DNA from: UBA7960 sp964348755
GTDB lineage: Bacteria; Bacteroidota; Bacteroidia; Bacteroidales; UBA7960
Direction of reading: 5' to 3'
Length of the DNA stretch: 57,741 nucleotides
NCBI GenBank assembly: GCA_964348755.1
Contig: CAYGDW010000013.1
Coordinates: forward strand, 1 to 57,741
Each line of letters opens with the position of its first letter. Positions within the stretch are counted from its first letter, which is position 1. Below the pieces are notes generated by a model. The model had not been told where the DNA came from and made no database searches. It saw only the letters and a list, made by a program, of their open reading frames with translations. The position numbers and the translations under genes are program-made. Shown one piece after another: positions 1 to 8,885 of this stretch.

Positions 1-146
1 TTTGACACAGCTTGTGACAAACGCAGTTGAAAATTGAATTTTTAGAACTTACCTTTAGTTTTATTTCCTGACCGGTTCTGGTGCAACCCATTGCATTGGG
101 ATACAAATTTTTGTACCTTTAAAGGTGCACACCAATCCCAAACGTA

Positions 147-857
147 ATGGAAAATCAAATTGTTATTGAAAGATTTGGCGGGGTAACCAAAGAAGAGCCG
201 CTAACCACCCTTGGCAATGATTTGGTGCTGGCCAACACACAGGTCATGGAGTCGAAAACCCCATTTTTTGGATACTACAACGATGGGCCACTATCCCAAA
301 TCAGCGCTTACCTGTATTTTGTGTTAGACGGTCCTCATTCTTTCGAAACTGTTTTAAGGGCCATTCATAACGTACAGAAAAAAGTAAATTACACCCTTGA
401 CTGCACCCCGGGTACTACCAGTATGCACACCCGCACCTGCCAGGTAATCAGGGTAAAACAGGTTAAGAAGTATTGCCAGATTAGCCACCTGCAGTGGTTG
501 TTTCAGCAGGAGGGCATATTATTTAAGAAACAATTTGCCATGCTAAAAGGAGAAATGGTTCTTATCAGACTTGAAAAGTTTTTTTATCTCGTACCGCTTG
601 GCGAAGGGATGTATGAAGATGATCAGGAAAAAAATGTGGCTTACTTTACCACCCCCGGCTATATTGCCTGGGATGCATTCAAGGACCTTACCATAAGGGT
701 TAAATACCAAACTGACCTGTTGTTTTTTGATGCTGCAACTGCCTTTTTCTATGAAAAGAGGCAAATTGTTAATCTAATACGAATCTACAAAGAATACATG
801 GATGTTGAAAAACTAAAGCCTATCAGGGATCGCTTCCTGAAATTAATTAATTTTTAA
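147..857 (+). CDS. conserved hypothetical protein, 236 aa
   Basis: I do not recognise a named family. The protein is soluble-looking, with no signal peptide or membrane helix, and begins MENQIVIERF. It is rich in aromatic residues and has regular hydrophobic/charged alternation, which suggests a compact alpha/beta fold. A -7-like promoter element, TACCTTTA, lies at 114-121, just upstream of the ATG. The gene runs rightward and converges on apbE, with only 25 bases between the stop codons, so it is not part of the leftward nqr cluster. Codon use matches the neighbours. The coding call is firm from length and composition; the function is unknown. Confidence 0.8.
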   Translation: MENQIVIERFGGVTKEEPLTTLGNDLVLANTQVMESKTPFFGYYNDGPLSQISAYLYFVLDGPHSFETVLRAIHNVQKKVNYTLDCTPGTTSMHTRTCQVIRVKQVKKYCQISHLQWLFQQEGILFKKQFAMLKGEMVLIRLEKFFYLVPLGEGMYEDDQEKNVAYFTTPGYIAWDAFKDLTIRVKYQTDLLFFDAATAFFYEKRQIVNLIRIYKEYMDVEKLKPIRDRFLKLINF

Positions 858-882
858 GACAAGGTACGCACAAGCACCTTCT

Positions 883-1881
883 TTATCGTTTGTTTAGCTT
901 AATTCCGGGTGTAGCATAGGTTTCAAAACCATCGATGCCGTTTGAATACACAAAGAAAGCATCAATGTCTTTTCTGTTTTCCACAAACTCTTTTGCCTTT
1001 TCAAAACCCATAACCATAAATGCCGTGGCAAAGGCATCGGCTGTGATACCGTCGTGGGCAAAAACCGATACACTCAGCAGGTTATGTGTTACAGGGTAAC
1101 CCTTAAAAGGGTCAATTGTATGCGAGAGTCGTTGACCATCCTGCTCATAAAATCTGCGGTAATTGCCCGAAGTAGCCACAGCCCGGTCTTCGAGCTCCAC
1201 ATAAAAGTCGTAGTGTTGGGGGTCATCGATATTGAGGGCAGGTCGTTCAAGGCCGATTTTCCACTTGCTTCCATCTGGCTTATGACCGCGAGCCGTAAGA
1301 TCGCCCCCAATTTCAACCAGATAGGCGGTAATTCCATTCGATGCGAGGAAGGCCCCAACTACATCGGCAGCATATCCTTTGGCTATGGCGTTAAAGTCGA
1401 ACTGGATGCGCGGATCTTCTTTAATAATTCTATTGTTTTCGAGCCTGGTGCGGCTAAAGCCAACCAAACCCAAAAGGCTATCGACCATTTGGGAGGTCAT
1501 ATTTTCCTTTTGAGCAAACCCAAATCCCCATGCATTTACCAGGGGCGACACAGTCGGATCGAAAGCACCCTGGGTGCTTAGATAAATTTCTTCTGAGCGC
1601 AGGTAAACCACCCTGAAAAAATCATCAACGGTATCGGTTTCGTTGTTATTGATTCTCGAAATAAGTGATTGAGGCAGGTAATACGACATTGATTGGTTGA
1701 AAACCTCAAAAAGGCTGTCAATTTGCTGCTGATAAACCTTGCCTTCGTCAGAAAAATAAGAAACTGAATAGTAGGTTCCGAATACCACCCCACGAATATT
1801 TACAAGCTGTGGTTCGCGCACCTGGCACGAACCAAAAAGCAAGGCGGATAAAACAAAAAAAACAAAAACACGGGTTTTCAT
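883..1881 (-). CDS. apbE: FAD:protein FMN transferase ApbE
   Basis: ApbE enzymes use FAD to attach FMN covalently to a threonine in S-G-A-T type motifs of NqrB, NqrC and RnfG proteins. The protein has a lipoprotein signal ending in FGSC (Cys19), so it should be tethered outside the cytoplasmic membrane. It also shows the family hallmarks VEIGGDL, TSGNYRR, HTIDPF and the C-terminal metal-binding ADAFATAFMVMG. The 332-residue length is normal. It follows the CDF gene by 12 bases at the end of the leftward nqr cluster, which fits its maturation role: NqrB and NqrC here both carry acceptor motifs. Confidence 0.95.
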   Translation of the reverse strand: MKTRVFVFFVLSALLFGSCQVREPQLVNIRGVVFGTYYSVSYFSDEGKVYQQQIDSLFEVFNQSMSYYLPQSLISRINNNETDTVDDFFRVVYLRSEEIYLSTQGAFDPTVSPLVNAWGFGFAQKENMTSQMVDSLLGLVGFSRTRLENNRIIKEDPRIQFDFNAIAKGYAADVVGAFLASNGITAYLVEIGGDLTARGHKPDGSKWKIGLERPALNIDDPQHYDFYVELEDRAVATSGNYRRFYEQDGQRLSHTIDPFKGYPVTHNLLSVSVFAHDGITADAFATAFMVMGFEKAKEFVENRKDIDAFFVYSNGIDGFETYATPGIKLNKR

Positions 1882-1893
1882 GAAGGGCGTGAT

Positions 1894-2793
1894 TTAATTG
1901 GGTTCAACAAGGGGTTCAGTATGAATTGAAATGTGGGTATCTTCTCCGAATTTATTTCGAAGACAATTTTCGAGGTCAACAGTAATTTCATGTGCTTGCT
2001 CAATGTTAAGATCGCGATGAACGTAAATATGCAGGTCAATGGCAATGTCATTGCCAATTTTCCTGGTTTTTAAATCGTGGGGGTTATGCACCCCGTCAAT
2101 GCCTTGTGTCAGTTCAATTATTTCATTTTCTACATGCTTAGGAAGCGAGGTTTCGACCAGTTCGGCCACCGAATCCCAAGTAATTCTTATGGCAATGCGC
2201 AAAATAAAAAAACTTACAACCATAGCAGCCAGGGGGTCGAGAACAGCCCATGCCGGGCCAAGAAATATTGCTCCGCCAATTCCGGCCACGGTTCCTATTG
2301 ATGAAAAAGCGTCGCTGCGGTGGTGCCATGCATTGGCCAAAACCACTTTGCTGTTAATGCGGTTTCCAACTTCTATGGTGTAGCGATAAAGAACTTCTTT
2401 TACCAAAATAGATACAATTGCCGCAACAAGTGCAATATATCCTGGTTGCTCAATAGGTATTACAAAGTAATGGTTATAAATACTGCTTGCACCCGAAAAC
2501 AAAATGCCAATTCCAACCAGCAACAGCACTCCTCCAACAAAAGCAGTAGCGAGTGTTTCCACTTTTCCGTGGCCATATTTGTGGTTGCCATCTTTGGGGC
2601 GTGTAGAAATTCTAAGGCTACCCACTACCACCAAGTCGGTGGCAAAATCGCTCAATGAGTGAGCAGCATCGGCAATCATAGCTGCCGATTGCCCAACCAA
2701 CCCGGCAATTAGTTTAAAAATGGTAAGTATCAGGTTTGCGAAAAACCCAATCCAGGTTATCCTGTTTGCTTCCTTTCTTTGATTTTTATTCAT
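1894..2793 (-). CDS. cation diffusion facilitator (CDF) family metal exporter
   Basis: Predicted inner-membrane metal/proton antiporter that removes divalent cations such as Zn2+, Fe2+ or Mn2+ from the cytoplasm. The transmembrane domain carries the two expected metal motifs, DAAHSLSD in helix 2 and NAWHHRSD in helix 5. It is followed by a cytoplasmic C-terminal domain with THISIHTEP. I chose ATG 2793 (MNKNQRK), giving 299 aa, over a TTG seven codons upstream. The gene sits between nqrF and apbE with short gaps, so it is probably co-transcribed with the nqr cluster. The sequence does not fix its metal specificity. Confidence 0.9.
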   Translation of the reverse strand: MNKNQRKEANRITWIGFFANLILTIFKLIAGLVGQSAAMIADAAHSLSDFATDLVVVGSLRISTRPKDGNHKYGHGKVETLATAFVGGVLLLVGIGILFSGASSIYNHYFVIPIEQPGYIALVAAIVSILVKEVLYRYTIEVGNRINSKVVLANAWHHRSDAFSSIGTVAGIGGAIFLGPAWAVLDPLAAMVVSFFILRIAIRITWDSVAELVETSLPKHVENEIIELTQGIDGVHNPHDLKTRKIGNDIAIDLHIYVHRDLNIEQAHEITVDLENCLRNKFGEDTHISIHTEPLVEPN

Positions 2794-2841
2794 GGTGATT
2801 TGGGTGCTGGGCAAATAAAGCCCTTGTTCAGGGGCTTGGTT

Positions 2842-4101
2842 CTAACCGCCAAAGTCGTCAAGGTCGATGTTCTCCTTTGGAATTCCCAGGCTGTCGAGCA
2901 TTTTAAGTACTGACTCGTTCATAATTGGGGGACCACAGAGGTAGTATTCCATTTCTTCGGGTTCGGGATGCTTGCTCAGGTAATTATCGAGCACCACTTG
3001 GTGAATGAATCCCTTGTACCCATTCCAATTATCTTCTGGGAGAGGTTCGGATAGGGCAATATTAAATTTAAAATTCGGGAATTCCTTTTCAATATTGCGG
3101 AAATGCTCTTCATAGAAAACCTCGCGTTTTGAGCGTGCACCATACCAGTATGTAACCTTGCGATTGGTTTTCATGGTGTGAAACAGGTGGAAAATATGCG
3201 AGCGCAGGGGAGCCATTCCGGCGCCGCCACCAATGTAAACCATTTCGCGTTCGGTGTTTTTAATATGAAACTCGCCATAGGGGCCAGAGATAATCACTTT
3301 ATCGCCAGGCTTTCGCGAAAAAATATACGATGAGCATATCCCGGGGTTTACATTCATAAAGGCATTCTTTTTAGAATCCCATGGCGGGGTGGCAATTCGG
3401 ATATTGAGCATAATGATATTGCCTTCGGCCGGGTGGTTGGCCATTGAATAAGCGCGAAAAATTGGTTCAGGATTGCGCATTTTCAAATCCCACATTTTGA
3501 ATTTGTCCCAATCGCCACTATATTCAGTTTCAACTTCAATATCTTTATAATCAACCTCAACTTCGGGCACATCAATCTGAATGTATCCTCCAGATTTAAA
3601 ATCGAGGGATTCGCCTTCAGGAAGCCTGACCACAAATTCTTTAATAAAGGTGGCAACATTGTGGTTGGAAATAACTTCGCATTCCCACTTTTTGATTCCA
3701 AAAATTTCTTTGGGTACCCTAATATCCAGGTCGGCCTTAACTTTAACCTGGCAACTGAGGCGCCATTTGTCCTGCACTTCCTTGCGCGAAAAATACCCTA
3801 CTTCGGTAGGAAGAATTTCGCCGGCGCCATCGAGTACCTGGCACTTGCACATAGCGCAGGTACCGCCACCGCCACAGGCGCTGGGCAAATAAATCCCCTC
3901 ATGCATTAGGGTGTTAAGAAGGGTACTGCCCGAATCAACGGTCAGTTGCTTTTCTTTATTAATAGTTATTTTAACGGGGCCACTGGGCACTAGTTTTGCG
4001 CGGGCATAAAGCAATACGCCAACCAGCATTAGCATTATTACCAGGAAAAATATTACGCTAAGCGAGATGACCCAGAGGCTGCCTACTTCTAACAATATCA
4101 T
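2842..4101 (-). CDS. nqrF: Na+-translocating NADH:quinone reductase subunit F
   Basis: NADH entry subunit of Na+-NQR: it takes hydride from NADH through FAD and passes electrons to a [2Fe-2S] centre. An N-terminal membrane helix (about residues 7-32) anchors it. A plant-type ferredoxin domain follows, with C76, C82, C85 and C117 as cluster ligands. The FAD-binding RAYSMANHP, the NAD-binding GGGAGMAPLR and the C-terminal LCGPP and DDFGG close the reductase module. The 419-residue length is normal. It is the last of the six nqr genes, 28 bases after nqrE. Confidence 0.97.
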   Translation of the reverse strand: MILLEVGSLWVISLSVIFFLVIMLMLVGVLLYARAKLVPSGPVKITINKEKQLTVDSGSTLLNTLMHEGIYLPSACGGGGTCAMCKCQVLDGAGEILPTEVGYFSRKEVQDKWRLSCQVKVKADLDIRVPKEIFGIKKWECEVISNHNVATFIKEFVVRLPEGESLDFKSGGYIQIDVPEVEVDYKDIEVETEYSGDWDKFKMWDLKMRNPEPIFRAYSMANHPAEGNIIMLNIRIATPPWDSKKNAFMNVNPGICSSYIFSRKPGDKVIISGPYGEFHIKNTEREMVYIGGGAGMAPLRSHIFHLFHTMKTNRKVTYWYGARSKREVFYEEHFRNIEKEFPNFKFNIALSEPLPEDNWNGYKGFIHQVVLDNYLSKHPEPEEMEYYLCGPPIMNESVLKMLDSLGIPKENIDLDDFGG

Positions 4102-4129
4102 GACTGTACTAATTTTCTGAGTGATTTTT

Positions 4130-4747
4130 TTACAATTCTATTCCCAAGAAACTCATGAATGCGATACCCATGAGACCGGTAATAATAAAAGTTATTCCCA
4201 GGCCACGCAAAGGTGCCGGAACATTAGAATATTGCATTTTTTCGCGGATGGCTGCAATGCCAATAATAGCAAGGAACCAGCCCACACCGCTGCCCAGCCC
4301 GAAAATGGTAGCCTGACCCAGGCTGGCATAATTTCGCTCCTGCATAAAAAGCGCCCCGCCCAAAATAGCGCAGTTTACTGCAATAAGAGGCAAAAATATG
4401 CCTAATGAAGAATACAATGCGGGGCTGAATTTTTCAATGACCATTTCAACAAGTTGCACCATGGCGGCTATAATGGCTATAAACATTATAAAGGTGAGAA
4501 AACTCAGGTCAACATTTGCAAACTGAGACCCCAGCCAAACAAGGGCTCCCTTACCCAGCACATATTTAATAAGCAGGTAATTTATGGGAATAGTTATGCC
4601 CAGTACAAAAATAACTGCTAAACCCAGCCCCACGCTGGTTTTGACAGTACGCGACACAGCCAGGTATGAACACATGCCTAAAAAGTAGGCAAATACCATG
4701 TTGTCAATAAATATAGACCTGACAAATATGTTTAAGTATTCTTCCAT
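4130..4747 (-). CDS. nqrE: Na+-translocating NADH:quinone reductase subunit E
   Basis: Integral membrane subunit with about six helices, paired with NqrD in the Na+-NQR core. Cys26 (GMCSYLA) and Cys126 (AVNCAIL) match the conserved cysteines that, with those of NqrD, hold an iron centre inside the membrane in characterised enzymes. The 205-residue length is standard. It lies 34 bases after nqrD and 28 before nqrF in one leftward operon. RnfA is a close paralogue, but the complete nqrA-F order makes NqrE certain. Confidence 0.97.
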   Translation of the reverse strand: MEEYLNIFVRSIFIDNMVFAYFLGMCSYLAVSRTVKTSVGLGLAVIFVLGITIPINYLLIKYVLGKGALVWLGSQFANVDLSFLTFIMFIAIIAAMVQLVEMVIEKFSPALYSSLGIFLPLIAVNCAILGGALFMQERNYASLGQATIFGLGSGVGWFLAIIGIAAIREKMQYSNVPAPLRGLGITFIITGLMGIAFMSFLGIEL

Positions 4748-4781
4748 TTTTTTGAATGTTTTGTGTTTTCAAATCAATGTG

Positions 4782-5444
4782 TTAACTAACATCAACCAGT
4801 TCTGGATTTCGATGACGTTGCACCCAGATAATGACTCCCAAGGTAATGAGGGCCATTGGCGGCAAAATCATAAAGCCATTATTGACATAGCCCAGGTCGT
4901 ATAAAAAGTTTGGGATAACCTGGTACCCGAACAAGGTGCCAGAGCCCAGCAATTCGCGAAAAAAAGCAACAATGATAAGCACAGCACCGTACCCGGCGGC
5001 ATTGCCAATTCCATCGAGAAACGAAGCCCAGGGCTTGTTGGTAAGGGCAAAAGCTTCGAGGCGGCCCATAATAATACAGTTGGTAATGATTAACCCTACA
5101 AATACCGAAAGTTGGCGACTGATGTCGTAAACATAAGCCTTAAGTACCTGATCAACCAGGATTACCATTGAAGCAATAACAGTAAGCTGAACGATGATTC
5201 GAATGCGCGAAGGAATTGTTTTTCGCAGCAAAGAAATGACAACATTTGAAAAAGCCAAAACTACAGCTACAGAAACTGCCATAACCAGCGATGGCCGTAA
5301 CTGAACGGTTACTGCAAGCACTGAGCATATACCGAGCACCTGCACGGTAATTGGGTTGTCCTTGCTCAGGGGGTTTATAATTAGTTTTTTGTTTTTTGCA
5401 GAGAAGAGGTCTTCCCGTTTGGGTTTATTTGTGTTTTCGCTCAT
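4782..5444 (-). CDS. nqrD: Na+-translocating NADH:quinone reductase subunit D
   Basis: Membrane subunit homologous to NqrE, inserted in inverted topology. Cys40 (LGICSVL) and Cys123 (TNCIIMG) are the iron-binding positions known in this family. The 220 residues include a short hydrophilic N-terminus of about 25 residues before the first helix. Its ATG overlaps the stop codon of nqrC by four bases (ATGA), which suggests translational coupling of NqrC and NqrD. Confidence 0.97.
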   Translation of the reverse strand: MSENTNKPKREDLFSAKNKKLIINPLSKDNPITVQVLGICSVLAVTVQLRPSLVMAVSVAVVLAFSNVVISLLRKTIPSRIRIIVQLTVIASMVILVDQVLKAYVYDISRQLSVFVGLIITNCIIMGRLEAFALTNKPWASFLDGIGNAAGYGAVLIIVAFFRELLGSGTLFGYQVIPNFLYDLGYVNNGFMILPPMALITLGVIIWVQRHRNPELVDVS

Positions 5445-6133
5445 AATGATTTCAGCTTTTTAAAGTAAGACACATATCCTTCGAGGCCACTTTGCATCAT
5501 ATTTGAAACCCCATTTGATGTAATGGTACCTCCGCTAATGGCATCAACGCCGTGCAGGTCATCAGCCGGGGCTCCTCCCCTAATAACCATAACGGGCTTA
5601 AAAACCCCGTTTTCATCAAAAATGCGTTTACCAGAAAATTGTTGCTCAAAACCACGGTCGGCAATCTCGGCACCCAGACCAGGGGTTTCGCTGGCATGAT
5701 CGAGGTTTACCCCGGCAATGGTAACAAGATCTGCCTCCAGGCTAAGGTAGCCCCAAATGGCACCCCACAGTCCTTTGCCACGAAGCGGGACTATGTAGTA
5801 AGTTTTTCCATCAACATTGCCAAGAAACATTGGCAGCCTCCTCTGCTCAATGGGTTTTCTGTTTTCATCGCGCAGATCAATGGCAAACGCATCGCCATCA
5901 ACGGCTTCTCCGTTAGTGTTTACCAGTTTGGATTCAACAATATACTTATTGAATTTTTGCTCGGCTTCGGCCTTTGATGCTTCCACGTTGATAGAGGAAA
6001 GAATGTTCTGCATTTTTTCTATGCGCATGTTTCTTTCCTGAAGAGGGCCCAAAAACATAGCCGCCGATGAAAGCACAAGAGCAACTATAATAACCATTAC
6101 AGAGGCGTAAATAAAAATATACCTGTTACTCAT
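5441..6133 (-). CDS. nqrC: Na+-translocating NADH:quinone reductase subunit C, flavoprotein
   Basis: Carries a covalently bound FMN in the periplasmic part of Na+-NQR. One N-terminal membrane helix (about residues 6-28) is followed by an FMN-binding domain. The acceptor motif reads DAISGGTITSNGV, with Thr203 as the predicted attachment residue; here it is S-G-G-T rather than the commoner S-G-A-T. The motif GLGAEI near residue 163 is also typical. It needs ApbE for maturation, encoded at the end of this gene cluster. Length 230 aa. Confidence 0.97.
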   Translation of the reverse strand: MSNRYIFIYASVMVIIVALVLSSAAMFLGPLQERNMRIEKMQNILSSINVEASKAEAEQKFNKYIVESKLVNTNGEAVDGDAFAIDLRDENRKPIEQRRLPMFLGNVDGKTYYIVPLRGKGLWGAIWGYLSLEADLVTIAGVNLDHASETPGLGAEIADRGFEQQFSGKRIFDENGVFKPVMVIRGGAPADDLHGVDAISGGTITSNGVSNMMQSGLEGYVSYFKKLKSL

Positions 6134-6158
6134 TTTTTCAATTTTTACTAAGTTAAGC

Positions 6159-7331
6159 TTATACTTTTACCTGTGATGCTTTCAGCCTTTTAAGGCGGCG
6201 TTTAATGTTTGCTTCAATCACGTAGTGATCAATCAGGGGCGCAAACACATTCATGAGCAAAATTGCCAGCATCATGCCTTCCGGGTAGGCCGGATTGACC
6301 ACCCTGATAAGCACAGTAACAACACCTATAAGAAAGCCATAAATGTATTTGCCTTTTGATGTTTGCGAGGCGGTAACCGGGTCGGTAGCCATGAACACGG
6401 CCCCGAAAGCAAATCCACCCATTATTAAGTGGTAGTATGGCGGGATGGCCATAAATTCATTTACGGCAAAAAGATTAAGAATGCCCCCCATAAACAATCC
6501 TCCAATAACCACCGAAGCCATGATTCGCAAGCTTCCAACTCCAGTGGCAATAAGCACCATGGCGCCAAGCAAAATTGCTAAGGTTGAAGTTTCGCCAACA
6601 GAACCGGGAATGGTTCCCAAAAACATTTCGAGTGCCGAGGGAAGGTACTGTGCTTCATTTCCTGCAAGCAGGGCAAGAGGTGTGGCGCCCGAAAATGCAT
6701 CGACAAGTTGCTGGCCTTCCCTGAGGCTGGTTTCAATCCAAACCTCGCCCGACAGATATGCCGGATAGGCAAAAAACAAAAATGCCCTGGCCAAAAGGGC
6801 CGGGTTTAATATATTCATACCTGTACCCCCAAAGGCTTCCTTGCCAATAACCACCGCAAAAATGGTGGCAAGGGCTACCATCCAGAGTGGGGTGGTAACC
6901 GGAATTATAAGCGGAATAAGCATGCCAGAAACCAGAAAACCTTCGTTAACCTCATGGTTTTTAATCTCGGCAACTATAAATTCCACAGCAAGCCCCGAAA
7001 CGTAGCTTACCACAACCAGCGGCAACACTTTAACCAGGCCGAACAGAAACTGATCAAAAAAACCTACCTCAAGTCCAATGGCACGGTAGTGCTGCAAACC
7101 CACGTTCCACATACCAAACAACAAAACCGGAGTCAGGGCAATGATTACCTGAAACATGGTTCTTTTCATATCTATGGCATCGCGTATATGGCTTCCCTTG
7201 TGGGTTACATCGCCTTTTACATAAAGAAATGTTTGAAATGCTTCAAAACTCCGGTGGAATTTATGAAACTTACCCCCTTTTTCAAAATTGGGCTGCAATT
7301 TCTTTTCAACAAATTCAATTAATGCTTTCAA
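6159..7331 (-). CDS. nqrB: Na+-translocating NADH:quinone reductase subunit B, flavoprotein
   Basis: Large membrane subunit of Na+-NQR that forms the sodium path, carries covalent FMN and is associated with riboflavin and the quinone site in characterised enzymes. About ten membrane helices follow a hydrophilic N-terminal tail. The flavin acceptor motif DAFSGATPLALL places the modified threonine at about residue 217. GGTGMNILNPALLARAF is a typical family block. The 390-residue length is normal for Bacteroidota. It lies 42 bases after nqrA in the same operon. Confidence 0.97.
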   Translation of the reverse strand: MKALIEFVEKKLQPNFEKGGKFHKFHRSFEAFQTFLYVKGDVTHKGSHIRDAIDMKRTMFQVIIALTPVLLFGMWNVGLQHYRAIGLEVGFFDQFLFGLVKVLPLVVVSYVSGLAVEFIVAEIKNHEVNEGFLVSGMLIPLIIPVTTPLWMVALATIFAVVIGKEAFGGTGMNILNPALLARAFLFFAYPAYLSGEVWIETSLREGQQLVDAFSGATPLALLAGNEAQYLPSALEMFLGTIPGSVGETSTLAILLGAMVLIATGVGSLRIMASVVIGGLFMGGILNLFAVNEFMAIPPYYHLIMGGFAFGAVFMATDPVTASQTSKGKYIYGFLIGVVTVLIRVVNPAYPEGMMLAILLMNVFAPLIDHYVIEANIKRRLKRLKASQVKV

Positions 7332-7373
7332 TGTATATCGGTTTAATATTATTCATTATCAAGGTTGAAAACA

Positions 7374-8735
7374 TCAGGCAAATTCCTGTTTTATTGAATC
7401 CAGTCCCTGGCGAATTAATGCCTGGATCTCAATTTTCGAGGGGCAAACATACTCACAAAGCGCAAAGTCTTCGGGTGCTACTTCATAAATGCCAAGCTGC
7501 TCCATTTTATCAATATCGTTTACCAGGATAGCCTTTAGCAACTGCATTGGCAGTACATCCATCGGAAGCACCTTTTCATATAGCCCGGTAATTACAAATG
7601 GGCGTTCGCCACTCCTTATATTGGTGTCGTGTTTGTATTTTTTCCATGGCATAAGAAACGAGGGCATGGTGCGCGAAAAACTAAAGCGCGATGGGTTAGG
7701 AATAAGCCATCCGAGAAACTCAGGGTCAAAACCTTCGGGTATCACAGTTATTTGGTTATCATAAAAACCAAGGTATCCATTTTTGCCCACCGAGATGCCT
7801 GTAAGCACATCGCCACTGATAATTCTTGTTTTGATGCCTTCTGTTGATTTTAAGATGTTGCCTGCAACAGACTGAATGCTAGCACCGTTCTTCATCCGGT
7901 AATAGCGCGGATTCAAAACTTCAGACCCGGTAAGGGCAACCACTTTTGTGGCATCATAAATACCTTTTTCGAAAAGCCTTCCAATGATAATTATGCTTGC
8001 CACATCTACATACCAAACAATATCGCCTTTGTTTATGGGGTCGATATGGTGTATCTGAACACCAACATTACCGGCAGGATGAGGGCCTTCAAAAGCATGC
8101 AGTTGCACACCCTTGGCCTCCAGAAACGCCTTTGATAAAGTGTTCCTGGCATCAACGCTCAAGTGTAGCGGGCCATCGGTAAGTTTTGAAATGGCCCTAA
8201 GCCCGGTATGAAAAAACTGCTCTTCACCGTTCACCACAAAATCGTTGTCGGCTGCAAGTGGGGCCGAATTGAATGCCGAAATAAAAATGGACTTTGGAGT
8301 TTGATTAGGGCTTGCTATTATTGAGTATGGCCGTTGCCTTATCATTGGCCAAACACCACTATTTAGCAAACTGTCAATAATTTCCTGACGGCTTAAACCT
8401 GCAGGATCGGCCTTGCCAAAATCAACGTATTCGTCTTTGCCATCTGGTTTAATGTGTACCTCAAGAATCCGCCGTTTTTCGCCCCTGACGTCCTCGGTAA
8501 AAGTACCGCTCACAGGCGATGTAAACACAATCCGCTCATTGTACTTGTCGAAAAACAAGGGCGTGCCGGCCTTCACCAAATCACCTTCCTTAACAAGTAA
8601 CTTTGGGGTCAATCCATAAAAATCGGGCGGCTTAATAGCATAAATATCAGCCTCAGGAGCCGATTGAAGAATCCTTTCTGCACTTCCAAGCAATGGAATG
8701 TTCAGCCCTTTTGTGATCTTAATCGTTTTTGGCAT
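7374..8735 (-). CDS. nqrA: Na+-translocating NADH:quinone reductase subunit A
   Basis: Cytoplasmic peripheral subunit of Na+-NQR, first gene of the operon, reported to take part in ubiquinone binding in other species. The start MPKTIKITKGLNIPL and the PDFYGLTPKLLVKEGD block are characteristic. The C-terminal region keeps CEYVCPSKIEI, which resembles the RnfC cysteine region without a complete 4Fe-4S motif. The 453-residue length is normal. The start codon is about 30 bases downstream of a predicted promoter in the divergent region shared with the Plug gene. Confidence 0.97.
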   Translation of the reverse strand: MPKTIKITKGLNIPLLGSAERILQSAPEADIYAIKPPDFYGLTPKLLVKEGDLVKAGTPLFFDKYNERIVFTSPVSGTFTEDVRGEKRRILEVHIKPDGKDEYVDFGKADPAGLSRQEIIDSLLNSGVWPMIRQRPYSIIASPNQTPKSIFISAFNSAPLAADNDFVVNGEEQFFHTGLRAISKLTDGPLHLSVDARNTLSKAFLEAKGVQLHAFEGPHPAGNVGVQIHHIDPINKGDIVWYVDVASIIIIGRLFEKGIYDATKVVALTGSEVLNPRYYRMKNGASIQSVAGNILKSTEGIKTRIISGDVLTGISVGKNGYLGFYDNQITVIPEGFDPEFLGWLIPNPSRFSFSRTMPSFLMPWKKYKHDTNIRSGERPFVITGLYEKVLPMDVLPMQLLKAILVNDIDKMEQLGIYEVAPEDFALCEYVCPSKIEIQALIRQGLDSIKQEFA

Positions 8736-8770
8736 TTTTTGGACTTAAATTTGAGGTTGCTTTTGAGGGG

Positions 8771-8778
8771 CAAAATTA
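8771..8778 (-). promoter_or_regulatory. -7 element of the nqr operon promoter
   Basis: On the minus strand this reads TAATTTTG, a full match to the Bacteroidota -7 consensus TAnnTTTG. A weaker TTTA lies 19 bases upstream at the -33 position. Transcription would start near 8766, about 30 bases before nqrA. Confidence 0.55.
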
Positions 8779-8805
8779 TTCATAATTTCAAATAGTTTAA
8801 ATGTT

Positions 8806-8837
8806 TTTGCCCCTGTATAGTTTTTTAATTAGCTTTG
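8806..8837 (+). promoter_or_regulatory. promoter of the type IX Plug gene
   Basis: TTTG at 8806-8809 and TAGCTTTG at 8830-8837 are separated by 20 bases, matching the Bacteroidota sigma consensus at both elements. The predicted transcript starts near 8842 and leaves a leader of about 44 bases before the ATG at 8886. It lies back to back with the nqr promoter. Confidence 0.65.
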
Positions 8838-8885
8838 TTTCAAAGAAAGAAATCTACTCTTTAACAGACAACTAAAAATACTTAT

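Noticed and set aside
1054..1581. 175-codon plus-strand ORF antisense to apbE
   Set aside because: Lies wholly inside the convincing apbE frame; a shadow of codon bias.
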